Below are positions 15,743-23,365 of a stretch of DNA of 64,000 nt, piece by piece. Origin of the DNA: Oscillospiraceae bacterium (lineage in GTDB: Bacteria; Bacillota; Clostridia; Oscillospirales; Oscillospiraceae); NCBI GenBank assembly GCA_017415775.1, contig JAFQFC010000037.1, forward strand, positions 1 through 64,000, given 5' to 3'. Positions within the stretch are counted from its first letter, which is position 1, and each line of letters begins with the position of its first letter. The position numbers were made by a program, and so were the translations under genes. The notes under the pieces are model-generated. The model searched no databases. It saw nothing but the letters and a program-made list of their open reading frames with translations, and was not told the DNA's origin.

Positions 15743-15930
15743 AGAGGCTTAAAGCTCTGGCAGTCGGTGCACTGATCCATGGAGGGGTTGGTTTCGTGGG
15801 TGCCCACACGGATGCTGTTCAGGCCGCAGTAGTTCACGTCCTTGCAGTGGTGGGCGCAGCTGGTGACGCTGCACTGGATGGCGTTGTTGGGGGTGCAGCT
15901 GCAGCCGTCGTTGGTGCGATTCATGTTCAT
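15736..15930 (-). CDS. DUF1540 cysteine-rich protein
   Basis: The 64-residue product has eight cysteines and the DUF1540 pattern IQCSVTSCAHHCKDVNYCGLNSIRV ... CTDCQSF, normally a small metal-binding-like domain of unknown function found in spore-forming Firmicutes. GAAGGAAACC-like purine sequence (GGAGGAAGAAACC) precedes the ATG. It lies 85 bp downstream of mgtE, after the mgtE terminator, so it is probably transcribed alone. The stop codon is inside a 13-bp hairpin arm. Confidence 0.8.
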   Translation of the reverse strand: MNMNRTNDGCSCTPNNAIQCSVTSCAHHCKDVNYCGLNSIRVGTHETNPSMDQCTDCQSFKPLH

Positions 15931-15942
15931 GGTTTCTTCCTC

Positions 15943-15982
15943 CGAAAAATAAAAGTAAGCAGTCCCGGGAAGGACTGCTTAC
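15943..15982 (-). terminator. mgtE intrinsic terminator
   Basis: GTAAGCAGTCC and GGACTGCTTAC form an 11-bp stem (15955-15982), followed on the minus strand by TTTTATTTTT. Confidence 0.9.
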
Positions 15983-16015
15983 AGTTTGTGCGAAGCGTAT
16001 CAAATTATGCGCGAT

Positions 16016-17431
16016 TTAAATCCCCAGCAGCATGGATGCAAAGCGGAAGTAGATCAGAAGGCTGGTGGCGTCCACGATGGTGGAGATGAAGGGGCTGGCC
16101 ATCACCGCCGGGTCAAGGCCGATCTTCTCGGCCAGAATGGGCAGGCTGCAGCCCACGCACTTGGCGAACACCACCACAAAGAGGATGGTCAGGCACACCA
16201 CGGCGCACACCGGCAGCGTCACCTCGGCGTTGCCCAGCAGCATCCGGTCCACCAGCAGCATTTTGGCGAAGTTGGCCACGGCCAGACACACGCCGCAGAC
16301 GAAGGAGACACGCAGCTCCTTCCACAGAACACGCAGCACGTCGGAGAAGTCCACCTCGTCCAGACTGAGGGCACGGATCACCGCCACGCTGGCCTGGGTG
16401 CCGGAGTTACCGCCGGTACCCGACAGCATGGGGATATAGGCGTTGAGCACCAGACAGGCAGCCAGAGCGCCCTCGTAGTGGCTGAGGATCATGCCGGTAA
16501 AGGTGGCCGACAGCATCAGGATCATCAGCCAGGGGATGCGGGCTTTCCAGGTGTCCAGCACGCCGGTGCGAAGATAGGGCTTGTCCGAGGGCAGCATAGC
16601 GGCCATACGCTCGAAGTCCTCGGTGGTCTCTTCTTCGATAACGTCCATAGCGTCGTCGACGGTGATGATACCCACCAGACGGTTTTCCTTGTCCACCACG
16701 GGCATGGCCAGGAAGTCGTAACGGCTCAGTGCCTGAGCCACTTCCTCCTTGTCGTCCATGGTGGTGGCCCAGATGAGGTCGGTGTCCATCAGGTCCTCGA
16801 TGAGGTCCTCTTCCTCGGCCAGCAGCAGCTCACGGACCGACAGAACGCCCAGCAGCTTTCGCTGGGGATCGGTGACGTACAGGGTGTTGATGGTTTCCAT
16901 CTCGCCGCCGATACGGCGGATGCGCTTGAAGGCGTCGGCTACCGTCATGTCCTTTTTCAGGGACAGGAACTCCATGTTCATGATGGAGCCGGCGGAGTCC
17001 TCCGGGTACTGCAGGATCTCGTTCATGGCTTTGCGCATTTCCGGGGCGGCACGCTCCAGAATGCGGATGACCACGCTGGCGGGCATCTCCTCGATGATGT
17101 CCACGGCGTCGTCCAGATACAGCTCGTCCAGCACTTCCTTCAGCTCGGCATTGGAGAAGCCGTTGATGAGCATTTCCTGACTGTCGCTTTCCAGCTCGAC
17201 GAAGACCTCGGCGGCCAGCTCCTTGGGCAGCAGGCGGTACAGCAGAGGCATATGCTCCTCGCCGCACTCTTCCAGCAGCCACGCAATATCGGCAGGCTCC
17301 AGAGGCAGGAACAGGTCCCGCAGCACGGCGTACTGTTTACTGGAAATGAACTCCTCGATCTGTTCCGGGTAGCCTTCCAGCTTTTCGTCAAAAGCGGACA
17401 TGAATTCGGTGATGTTATCGCTTTCAAACAT
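16016..17431 (-). CDS. mgtE: magnesium transporter MgtE
   Basis: MgtE is a homodimeric Mg2+ channel gated by its cytoplasmic domain. The 471-residue product has the N-terminal superhelical domain (residues ~1-135, EPADIAWLLEECGEEH, DDAVDIIEEMP), two CBS domains (~140-270, DMTVADAFKRIRR ... VVDKENRLVGIITVDDAMDVI) and five C-terminal membrane helices with the signature MLSGTGGNSGTQASVAVIRAL and PF-ST-VDATSLLIYF. The ATG at 17431 follows AAAGGAGGAACAGGCC. An M-box riboswitch and terminator upstream imply repression at high Mg2+. Length and domain order are canonical. Confidence 0.96.
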   Translation of the reverse strand: MFESDNITEFMSAFDEKLEGYPEQIEEFISSKQYAVLRDLFLPLEPADIAWLLEECGEEHMPLLYRLLPKELAAEVFVELESDSQEMLINGFSNAELKEVLDELYLDDAVDIIEEMPASVVIRILERAAPEMRKAMNEILQYPEDSAGSIMNMEFLSLKKDMTVADAFKRIRRIGGEMETINTLYVTDPQRKLLGVLSVRELLLAEEEDLIEDLMDTDLIWATTMDDKEEVAQALSRYDFLAMPVVDKENRLVGIITVDDAMDVIEEETTEDFERMAAMLPSDKPYLRTGVLDTWKARIPWLMILMLSATFTGMILSHYEGALAACLVLNAYIPMLSGTGGNSGTQASVAVIRALSLDEVDFSDVLRVLWKELRVSFVCGVCLAVANFAKMLLVDRMLLGNAEVTLPVCAVVCLTILFVVVFAKCVGCSLPILAEKIGLDPAVMASPFISTIVDATSLLIYFRFASMLLGI

Positions 17432-17529
17432 GGCCTGTTCCTCCTTTCCGGGATAATAAAGCTTCATGCGCACAAGTGCGCCACGAAAATAAGCAAAACC
17501 CAATGGCGCATCCATTGGTTTTTGGCACA

Positions 17530-17566
17530 ATAAAAAATCCACAACGAACCGGCAGCGGCGTTGTGG
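17530..17566 (-). terminator. premature terminator of the mgtE leader
   Basis: CCACAACG and CGTTGTGG pair (17539-17566) and are followed on the minus strand by ATTTTTTATT. It lies between the M-box and the mgtE ATG, so Mg2+-bound RNA would end here. Confidence 0.85.
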
Positions 17567-17597
17567 AGAAGCACGATGGTCCGCCCACGTCGGGCGG

Positions 17598-17755
17598 GTG
17601 ATTCCCCGTAACAAGCTTTAGCATCGCGGGGCGGTGAAACTGCGTTAGATGATACCTTGCATTCGATACCACCTGCTCAAACCATCTTGTGGTGTCTCCA
17701 CCATGTCGCGGCAGCAGTCCATATCCCTGCGGTAGCCTTACCTACCGGAGTGTTT
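17598..17755 (-). promoter_or_regulatory. M-box (ykoK) magnesium riboswitch
   Basis: The minus-strand leader contains GGTAGGTAAGGCTACCG near its 5' end, a GGACTGCTGCC segment, and GATGCTAAAGCTTGTTACG near its 3' end. These correspond to the conserved GGUGAGGCUCC, GCUGCUGCC and GUGCUAAAGCU-UACG blocks of the ykoK/M-box family. The placement directly upstream of mgtE and before an intrinsic terminator fits a Mg2+-responsive off-switch. Confidence 0.9.
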
Positions 17756-17768
17756 TCTATGTATATTT

Positions 17769-17797
17769 ATCCTATTCCAAAATTTTTTTCGTGTCAA
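17769..17797 (-). promoter_or_regulatory. mgtE promoter
   Basis: TTGACA (complement of 17792-17797) and TAGGAT (complement of 17769-17774) are 17 bp apart, just upstream of the M-box. Confidence 0.75.
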
Positions 17798-17860
17798 GTA
17801 GGCGTGAAAATTTTTGGCGTTCAGAAAGGAAAGAAAGAAATGTTTCGCTGCTGAAAGTTC

Positions 17861-17889
17861 TTGTGGATAGAACAGATGTGTGATATAAT
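17861..17889 (+). promoter_or_regulatory. radC promoter
   Basis: TTGTGG (17861-17866) and TATAAT (17884-17889) are 17 bp apart, about 35 bp before the radC start and divergent from mgtE. Confidence 0.75.
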
Positions 17890-17923
17890 ATTACACTGCA
17901 AAAAACGGGACGGAGGCGAGGAG

Positions 17924-18595
17924 ATGGGCCTGCACGACGGACACAGAAAACGGATGAAGGAGCGGTTCCTGCGGGACGGACTGGACGGCTTTGCCGACCA
18001 CGAGGTGCTGGAGCTGCTGCTCTATTACGCCATTCCCCGTCGGGACACCAATGAGCTGGCCCACAGCCTGCTGGAGCGGTTTGACTCGCTGAGCGGCGTG
18101 CTGAGCGCCCCGGTGGAGGAACTGCGGCAGGTGGAGGGCATGGGCGAGCAGGCGGCGATCTGTCTTGCGACGCTGTGGGCGGTGAATAAACGCATTTGCT
18201 GCCAGGCGGAGCAGGAGCGAAAGATCATCACCGTGGAAGACGCCGGCGCTTTCTTCCTCAACCGCATGCGGGATGAGCGGCGGGAGACCCTGTATCAGGT
18301 GAATCTGGACGCCAAGGGCAAGGTGCGCAACTGCCGGCGGCTGTCCTCCGGCACGGCGGCCATGACGCCGGTGTGCATCCGGGAAGTGGTGGAAAACGCA
18401 CTGCACAACGATGCCAGCCGGGTGCTGCTGGGGCATAATCATCCCAGCGGCGTGGCCCTGCCCTCGGAGGAGGACCGGCTGGTGACGGTTCAGATCGCTC
18501 AGGCGCTCAAAGCCATGGATATTACGCTGATGGACCACATCGTGGTGGCTGACGGGGACTTCGTGTCCATGGCCGCCAGCGGAATGCTCTTGTAA
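17924..18595 (+). CDS. radC: RadC/JAB-domain DNA repair-like protein
   Basis: The 223-residue product has an N-terminal helix-hairpin-helix-like region (DHEVLELLLYYAIPRRDTNELA) and a C-terminal MPN/JAB metalloprotease-like domain with LGHNHPSGVALPSEEDRLVT. The HxHPSG-D residues for zinc binding are intact. Despite the name, RadC has no proven repair function in most bacteria. ATG 17924 is preceded by GGAGGCGAGGAG; an earlier in-frame ATG at 17861 lies inside the promoter and was rejected. It stands alone between mgtE and uvrB, followed by multi-hairpin element E2. Confidence 0.88.
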   Translation: MGLHDGHRKRMKERFLRDGLDGFADHEVLELLLYYAIPRRDTNELAHSLLERFDSLSGVLSAPVEELRQVEGMGEQAAICLATLWAVNKRICCQAEQERKIITVEDAGAFFLNRMRDERRETLYQVNLDAKGKVRNCRRLSSGTAAMTPVCIREVVENALHNDASRVLLGHNHPSGVALPSEEDRLVTVQIAQALKAMDITLMDHIVVADGDFVSMAASGMLL

Positions 18596-18600
18596 CATTT

Positions 18601-18760
18601 CGTCCAAAATACAAGTATTTTGGACGAGTTTTGCGGCTTGCTGCATGCACTCGCTGCGCTCGCACACTTGCAAGCCGAGAAGTGTTTTTTGCCACGTACA
18701 TGCCGCGGCAAAAAACGGATTTGATTCTATTTTGCCTTGCGGCGAAATTCTGTGAAACAC
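18601..18760. repeat. multi-hairpin intergenic element (E2), includes radC terminator-like stem
   Basis: Consecutive palindromes are: CGTCCAAAATAC/GTATTTTGGACG (18601-18626, loop AA), CGGCTTGC/GCAAGCCG (18634-18677), GTTTTTTGCC/GGCAAAAAAC (18684-18716), and an imperfect ATTTTGCC/GGCGAAAT pair near 18729-18748. They fill the radC-uvrB gap. The third hairpin shares the TTTTGCC/GGCAAAA stem with E1 and E3. Confidence 0.65.
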
Positions 18761-18779
18761 TGTTTTGGGAGGTGTGTCT

Positions 18780-20744
18780 ATGCCTGATTTCAAAGTTGTA
18801 TCCCCCTACGAACCCTCGGGCGATCAGCCGGAGGCCATTGCGGCGCTGGCGGAGGGACTGAATAACGGCCTGCGGGAGCAGGTGCTGCTGGGCGTTACCG
18901 GCTCGGGCAAGACCTACACCATGGCCAAGGTCATCGAGCAGGTCCAGCGGCCCACGCTGGTGCTGGCCCACAACAAGACGCTGGCGGCCCAGCTGTGCGA
19001 GGAGTTCCGGGAGTTTTTCCCCAACAACGCCGTGGAGTATTTCGTGTCCTACTACGACTACTACCAGCCCGAGGCCTATATCCCCCACACCGACACCTAT
19101 ATCGAAAAGGACGCTTCCACCAACGAAGAGATCGACCGCCTGCGTTTGAGCGCCACCTGCGCCCTGCTGGAGCGGCGGGACGTGATCGTGGTGGCGTCGG
19201 TGAGCTGCATCTACGGTCTGGGCGAGCCGGACGACTTCGCCAAAATGATGATCTCCCTGCGGCCCGGCATGGTGCTGGACCGGGACGAGCTGCTGCGCCG
19301 TCTGGTGGAGATCCGCTATGACCGCAACGATGTGGCCTTCGGCCGCAATATGTTCCGGGTCCGGGGCGACACGGTGGAGCTGTACCCCGCCTATTACAAG
19401 GACAAGGCCCTCCGGGTGGAGTTCTTCGGCGACGAGATCGACCGCATCACCGAGTTCCATCCCGTCACCGGCAGCGCCATCCGCACGCTGCAGCACGTGG
19501 CCATCTACCCCGCCAGCCACTATGTGACGCCCCGTGACAAGATGGAAACGGCCCTGACCGCCATCCGGGAGGAGCTGGAAGAGCGGGTGCAATACTTCGA
19601 GGAGCATGAGCAGCTCATCGAGGCCCAGCGCATCCGTCAGCGGACGGAGTACGACATGGAAATGCTGCTGGAGCTGGGCTACTGCTCCGGCATTGAGAAC
19701 TATTCCCGCATCATCTCCCAGCGGCCGGTGGGCTCTGCCCCCATGACGCTGCTGGACTTTTTCCCCGAGGATTTCGTCCTCTTTGTGGACGAGAGCCATG
19801 TGACCCTGCCCCAGGTGCGGGCCATGTACAACGGCGACCATGCCCGCAAGACCAGTCTGGTGGAGTACGGCTTCCGCCTGCCCTGTGCCTACGATAACCG
19901 CCCCCTGAAGTTTGAGGAGTTTGAAGAGCGGTTCTCCCAGGCGGTCTATGTGTCCGCCACCCCCGGCGACTACGAGCGGCAGCGTGCCGACCAGACGGTG
20001 GAGCAGGTGATCCGCCCCACGGGCCTGCTGGATCCCAAAGTGGAGGTGCGCCCCGTGCTGGGCCAGATCGACGATCTGGTGGAGGAGATCCGCACGAGAG
20101 CGGAAAAGAACGAGCGTGTGCTGGTGACCACCCTCACCAAGCGCATGGCCGAGGACCTGACCAACCATTTCCGGGGCGTGGGCATCCGGGTGCGGTATAT
20201 GCACAGCGACGTGGCGGCTTTGGAGCGCATGGAGATCATTCGTGATCTGCGTCTGGGCGAGTTCGATGTGCTGGTGGGCATCAACCTGCTGCGGGAAGGT
20301 CTGGACCTGCCCGAGGTGAGTCTGGTGGCCATTCTGGATGCCGACAAGGAGGGCTTCCTCCGCAGCGAGACCAGCCTCATCCAGACCATCGGCCGTGCGG
20401 CGAGAAATGCCGAGGGTCTTGTCATCCTCTACGCCGACACCATCACCCCCTCCATGAAGCGGGCCATGGACGAGACGGAGCGCCGCCGCAAGAAGCAGGA
20501 CGACTACAACCGTGCCCACGGCATCGTGCCCCGCACCATCCGCAAGAGCGTGCGGGAAATGGTGGAGATCGGCCACACGGCGCAGGAGGCGTCCCAGAAG
20601 AGCAAGAAGAAGCTCTCCGACGCCGAGCGGCAGGAGACCATCCGCCGTTTGGAGAAGGAAATGCAGGCCGCCAGCAAGATGCTGGAATTCGAATATGCGG
20701 CTGTGCTGCGTGATCAGATCATCGAACTGCGCAAGCAGGGATAA
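18780..20744 (+). CDS. uvrB: UvrABC excinuclease subunit B
   Basis: UvrB is the damage-verifying helicase of nucleotide excision repair. The 654-residue protein shows Walker A ([12 protein letters not shown]), the beta-hairpin region [15 protein letters not shown] (as [15 protein letters not shown]), the DEAD-like DESH box ([12 protein letters not shown]), helicase motifs V/VI ([26 protein letters not shown]) and a C-terminal UVR motif ([20 protein letters not shown]). ATG 18780 follows GGGAGGTGTGTCT. uvrA lies 2.6 kb downstream, separated by three accessory genes. The last 52 bp recur at 20906-20957 with only synonymous differences. Confidence 0.97.
   Translation: MPDFKVVSPYEPSGDQPEAIAALAEGLNNGLREQVLLGVTGSGKTYTMAKVIEQVQRPTLVLAHNKTLAAQLCEEFREFFPNNAVEYFVSYYDYYQPEAYIPHTDTYIEKDASTNEEIDRLRLSATCALLERRDVIVVASVSCIYGLGEPDDFAKMMISLRPGMVLDRDELLRRLVEIRYDRNDVAFGRNMFRVRGDTVELYPAYYKDKALRVEFFGDEIDRITEFHPVTGSAIRTLQHVAIYPASHYVTPRDKMETALTAIREELEERVQYFEEHEQLIEAQRIRQRTEYDMEMLLELGYCSGIENYSRIISQRPVGSAPMTLLDFFPEDFVLFVDESHVTLPQVRAMYNGDHARKTSLVEYGFRLPCAYDNRPLKFEEFEERFSQAVYVSATPGDYERQRADQTVEQVIRPTGLLDPKVEVRPVLGQIDDLVEEIRTRAEKNERVLVTTLTKRMAEDLTNHFRGVGIRVRYMHSDVAALERMEIIRDLRLGEFDVLVGINLLREGLDLPEVSLVAILDADKEGFLRSETSLIQTIGRAARNAEGLVILYADTITPSMKRAMDETERRRKKQDDYNRAHGIVPRTIRKSVREMVEIGHTAQEASQKSKKKLSDAERQETIRRLEKEMQAASKMLEFEYAAVLRDQIIELRKQG
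20693..20744 (+). repeat. 52-bp direct repeat, copy 1 (uvrB 3' end)
   Basis: The last 52 bases of uvrB match 20906-20957 at 49 positions. The three differences change CGC AAG to AGA AAA, leaving Arg-Lys unchanged. A 15-base segment at 20687-20701 also recurs inverted at 20770-20784. Confidence 0.95.
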
Positions 20745-20752
20745 AAAATACA

Positions 20753-20905
20753 GACTTCCGGAGAAAGACGCCGCATATTCGAATCGCCGGAAGTCCGGCG
20801 TACAAGCGTTTTGCCGTCAGGCAAAACCTTGAAACGGGCGGAATTCATTTCCGACCGTTTGCGTGCAATGCGGGGTCCCCGCACGGCCGCAGGCCGGGTG
20901 GGGAG
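20753..20905. repeat. multi-hairpin intergenic element (E3) inserted after uvrB
   Basis: Palindromes in order: GACTTCCGG/CCGGAAGTC (20753-20795, whose loop holds an inverted 15-base copy of uvrB), GTTTTGCC-GTCA-GGCAAAAC (20808-20827), AAACGG/CCGTTT (20832-20860), TGCGGGG-T-CCCCGCA (20869-20883). It lies exactly between the real uvrB end and its orphan copy, so it marks the inserted segment. Confidence 0.7.
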
Positions 20906-20957
20906 ATATGCGGCTGTGCTGCGTGATCAGATCATCGAACTGAGAAAACAGGGATAA
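20906..20957 (+). repeat. 52-bp direct repeat, copy 2 (orphan uvrB 3' end)
   Basis: This orphan copy reads the last 16 UvrB residues and the stop codon in one open frame but has no gene in front of it. All three differences from copy 1 are synonymous. Confidence 0.95.
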
Positions 20958-21004
20958 GCCCCTCATCCGCCGCTTTGCGGCACCTTCCCCCGAGGGGGAA
21001 GGCC
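20958..21004. repeat. REP-like dispersed palindrome
   Basis: GCCCCTCATCCGCC-TTTGCGGC is followed by CCTTCCCC-CGA-GGGGGAAGG. This is the two-hairpin form common in intergenic regions of gut clostridia, related to 4151-4192. It precedes the DMT transporter gene. Confidence 0.6.
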
Positions 21005-21018
21005 ATAAGGAAATAACT

Positions 21019-21885
21019 ATGAAAAAATATATCTACTACATCTATATCCTCCTCGGCGCTGCCTGCTGGGGTATGATCGGCCTCTTTGCCCGTACGCTGG
21101 GGGAACTGGGGGTCAGCGTGTTCCAACGGGTCACCATCCGCAACTTCGGTGCGCTGGTGGTGATGACGCTGGTGTTTGCCCTGACGAAGCGGGAGGTGTT
21201 CCGCATCCAACCCCGCCATCTGCTGCTCTTTGCCGGCAGCGGCCTTCTGAGCGTGCAGGGCATGACCCTCACCAGCTTCGTCTGCCAGCAGGAGTGCTCC
21301 CTGGCGGTGTCGGGCATCTTGCTGTACCTCGCCCCCTCCTTCGTGGTGCTGATGGGTGCGGTACTGTGGAAAGCTCCCATCACCCGCCGCAAGGTGACGG
21401 CGCTGGCGCTGGCCTTCGGCGGCTGCGTGCTGGTCAGCGGCATTATGAGCGGCGGCCTCACCGTCTCCCCTCTGGGTCTGGTGATGGGCATCGCCTCCGG
21501 CTTCTGCTACGCCACCTACACCGTTTTTGCCCACTATGTGATGGACCACTACGGCAGCCTGACCATGACCTACTGGACCTTCGTGTTCGCAGGGCTCGGC
21601 TCTCTCTGCTTCTGGGATACGGCGGCGCTGACGGCGGTGTTCACCGACCCCACGGGCATCTGGAGCGGTCTGGGCCTCATCGTGGTGTCCACGGTGCTGC
21701 CCTACCTGCTGTACACCAAGGGCCTGGAGGGCGTGGAAAGCGGCAAGGCCTCCATCATGGCCAATGTGGAGCCGGTGGTGGGCGCTCTGGTGGGCGTATT
21801 CGTTTTTGGTGAGACGTTGAGCGTCTGGGTGATCCTGGGCGTGGTATGTATGCTGGGCGGCGTGATGCTGCTGGCAAAGGAGTGA
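21019..21885 (+). CDS. EamA/DMT-family transporter
   Basis: The 288-residue protein has ten predicted helices arranged as two EamA repeats (start ILLGAACWGMIGLFARTLGELG; second repeat around GIASGFCYATYTVFAHYVMD). The end, SIMANVEPVVGALVGVFVFGE and VCMLGGVMLLAKE, is the usual DMT close. Members export or import metabolites such as amino acids; the substrate is not predictable. The ribosome binding site AAGGAAATAACT is modest. The gene begins an apparent operon with the YbaK-like deacylase (5-bp gap), the M28 peptidase and uvrA. Confidence 0.85.
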   Translation: MKKYIYYIYILLGAACWGMIGLFARTLGELGVSVFQRVTIRNFGALVVMTLVFALTKREVFRIQPRHLLLFAGSGLLSVQGMTLTSFVCQQECSLAVSGILLYLAPSFVVLMGAVLWKAPITRRKVTALALAFGGCVLVSGIMSGGLTVSPLGLVMGIASGFCYATYTVFAHYVMDHYGSLTMTYWTFVFAGLGSLCFWDTAALTAVFTDPTGIWSGLGLIVVSTVLPYLLYTKGLEGVESGKASIMANVEPVVGALVGVFVFGETLSVWVILGVVCMLGGVMLLAKE

Positions 21886-21890
21886 AAACC

Positions 21891-22379
21891 ATGGCAAAAG
21901 CAAAGGATAAGGACAACAAGACCAACGTGATGCGCCTGCTGGAGCAGGCGGGCATCCCCTATACCCCCCACACCTACGACCCCGAGGGACCTACTGACGG
22001 CGTCAGTGTGGCATCCATTCTGGGGCAGGATCCGGAGTGCGTCTTCAAGACGCTGGTGACAAGGGGCGCTTCGGGTGCTTACTATGTCTTTGACATCCCG
22101 GTGGCAGAGAACCTGGACCTGAAGAAGGCGGCAAAAGCGGTGGGGGAGAAGTCCATCGCCATGCTGCCCCAGAAGGAGCTGCTGGGGCTCACCGGCTACG
22201 TCCACGGCGGCTGCAGCCCTGTGGGCATGAAAAAGCAGTTCCCCACCGTGTTCCACGAGACGGCGGAGATCATTGATACCATCATGGTCAGCGCCGGTAA
22301 GATCGGTTTTCAGGTGGAATGTGAACCGGCGGCCCTGCTGGCGCTGCTGGACGCCGCCACGGCGGACGTGACCGTGTAA
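21891..22379 (+). CDS. ybaK: YbaK/EbsC-type aminoacyl-tRNA deacylase
   Basis: YbaK-type enzymes hydrolyse mischarged Cys-tRNA(Pro), protecting translation. The 162-residue product begins [20 protein letters not shown] and shows the family features: [20 protein letters not shown] (active-site Lys in FKTLV), [20 protein letters not shown], and [22 protein letters not shown] 21891 follows AAAGGAGTGAAAACC. It overlaps nothing and lies 14 bp upstream of the M28 peptidase. Substrate choice (Cys-tRNA versus others) is from family knowledge only. Confidence 0.9.
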   Translation: MAKAKDKDNKTNVMRLLEQAGIPYTPHTYDPEGPTDGVSVASILGQDPECVFKTLVTRGASGAYYVFDIPVAENLDLKKAAKAVGEKSIAMLPQKELLGLTGYVHGGCSPVGMKKQFPTVFHETAEIIDTIMVSAGKIGFQVECEPAALLALLDAATADVTV

Positions 22380-22393
22380 GGGAGGGGATTTCG

Positions 22394-23365
22394 GTGACCA
22401 ATACCAGTCGTGAAGTGCTGGAAAAGTTTGAGATCCGCAAGAGCAAGAAGGAAAAGGAAGCGTTTCGTGCATGGCTCATGGACCGGCTCACCGAGGCGGG
22501 GTATGCGCCGCACCGGGAGGGGAGCCGTGGCCTGTGGCCCAGCAACAACGTGGTGGCCGGCAACCCGGACAAGGCCAAGGTGCTGCTGACGGCCCACTAC
22601 GACACCTGCGCCGTGCTGCCCTTCCCCAATTTCATCACGCCCCGCAGCTTTTTCTGGTATCTCATGTACCAGCTGCTCATTACCTTCGCCCTTTTCGCCG
22701 TGGTGTTTGCGGTGACATTCGGCGTCACTTTCGGCCTGATGGTGCTGACCGATGGTGAGATCGGCCCCGGCATCGGCGCTTTGGCGGGCTACGCCGTGCT
22801 GATCTTCGGCCTGTGGTGGATGCTGGACGGCAAGGCCAACCGCCACAGCGCCAACGACAACACCTCCGGCGTGGTGACGCTGCTGGAAACTGCGCTGGCC
22901 CTGCCGGAAGAGCTGCGGAAAGATGTCTGCTTCGTGTGGTTCGACAACGAGGAGCGGGGCCTGCTGGGCTCCCGGGCCTTTGCCAAGCGCCACAAGGACG
23001 CACAGAAGAAGGCCCTCGTCATCAACTTCGACTGCGTGGGCGACGGCGACAGCCTGCAGTTCTTCCCTGCGAAAAAGGTGAAGAAAAGCGACGCCGTGGC
23101 GCTGCTGCGCCAAAGCTATCTCAGCGCCGGCGAGAAAACCACCGAGGTGGTGACGGGCTTTGGCTTCTATCCCTCCGATCAGGCGGCCTTCGTCCACGGT
23201 GTGGGCGTGTGCGCCCTGAAAAAGAGCAAGCTCTTCGGCTGGTACATGGACCGCATCCATACGAAGCGTGACACGGTGCTGGACGAGACCAACATTGACC
23301 TGCTGCGTGCCGGTACGGTGCGGCTGGTGCAGGCTGTGACAACAAAGGAAGAGACCCATGCATAA
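22394..23365 (+). CDS. M28-family metallopeptidase with inserted membrane segment
   Basis: The GTG start at 22394 is supported by GGGAGGGG eight bases upstream. The 323-residue protein carries the M28 zinc/catalytic motifs: AHYDT (His68, Asp70), ANDNTSGV (~153-160), [10 protein letters not shown] (Glu186/187), DCVGDGD and a late IHTKRD histidine. Unusually, a hydrophobic stretch of about 60 residues (84-145; at least two helices) lies between the first two motifs. The catalytic domain therefore seems threaded through the membrane. Aminopeptidase activity is likely but substrate and sidedness are unknown. Its 3' end overlaps uvrA by 8 bp. Confidence 0.8.
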   Translation: MTNTSREVLEKFEIRKSKKEKEAFRAWLMDRLTEAGYAPHREGSRGLWPSNNVVAGNPDKAKVLLTAHYDTCAVLPFPNFITPRSFFWYLMYQLLITFALFAVVFAVTFGVTFGLMVLTDGEIGPGIGALAGYAVLIFGLWWMLDGKANRHSANDNTSGVVTLLETALALPEELRKDVCFVWFDNEERGLLGSRAFAKRHKDAQKKALVINFDCVGDGDSLQFFPAKKVKKSDAVALLRQSYLSAGEKTTEVVTGFGFYPSDQAAFVHGVGVCALKKSKLFGWYMDRIHTKRDTVLDETNIDLLRAGTVRLVQAVTTKEETHA

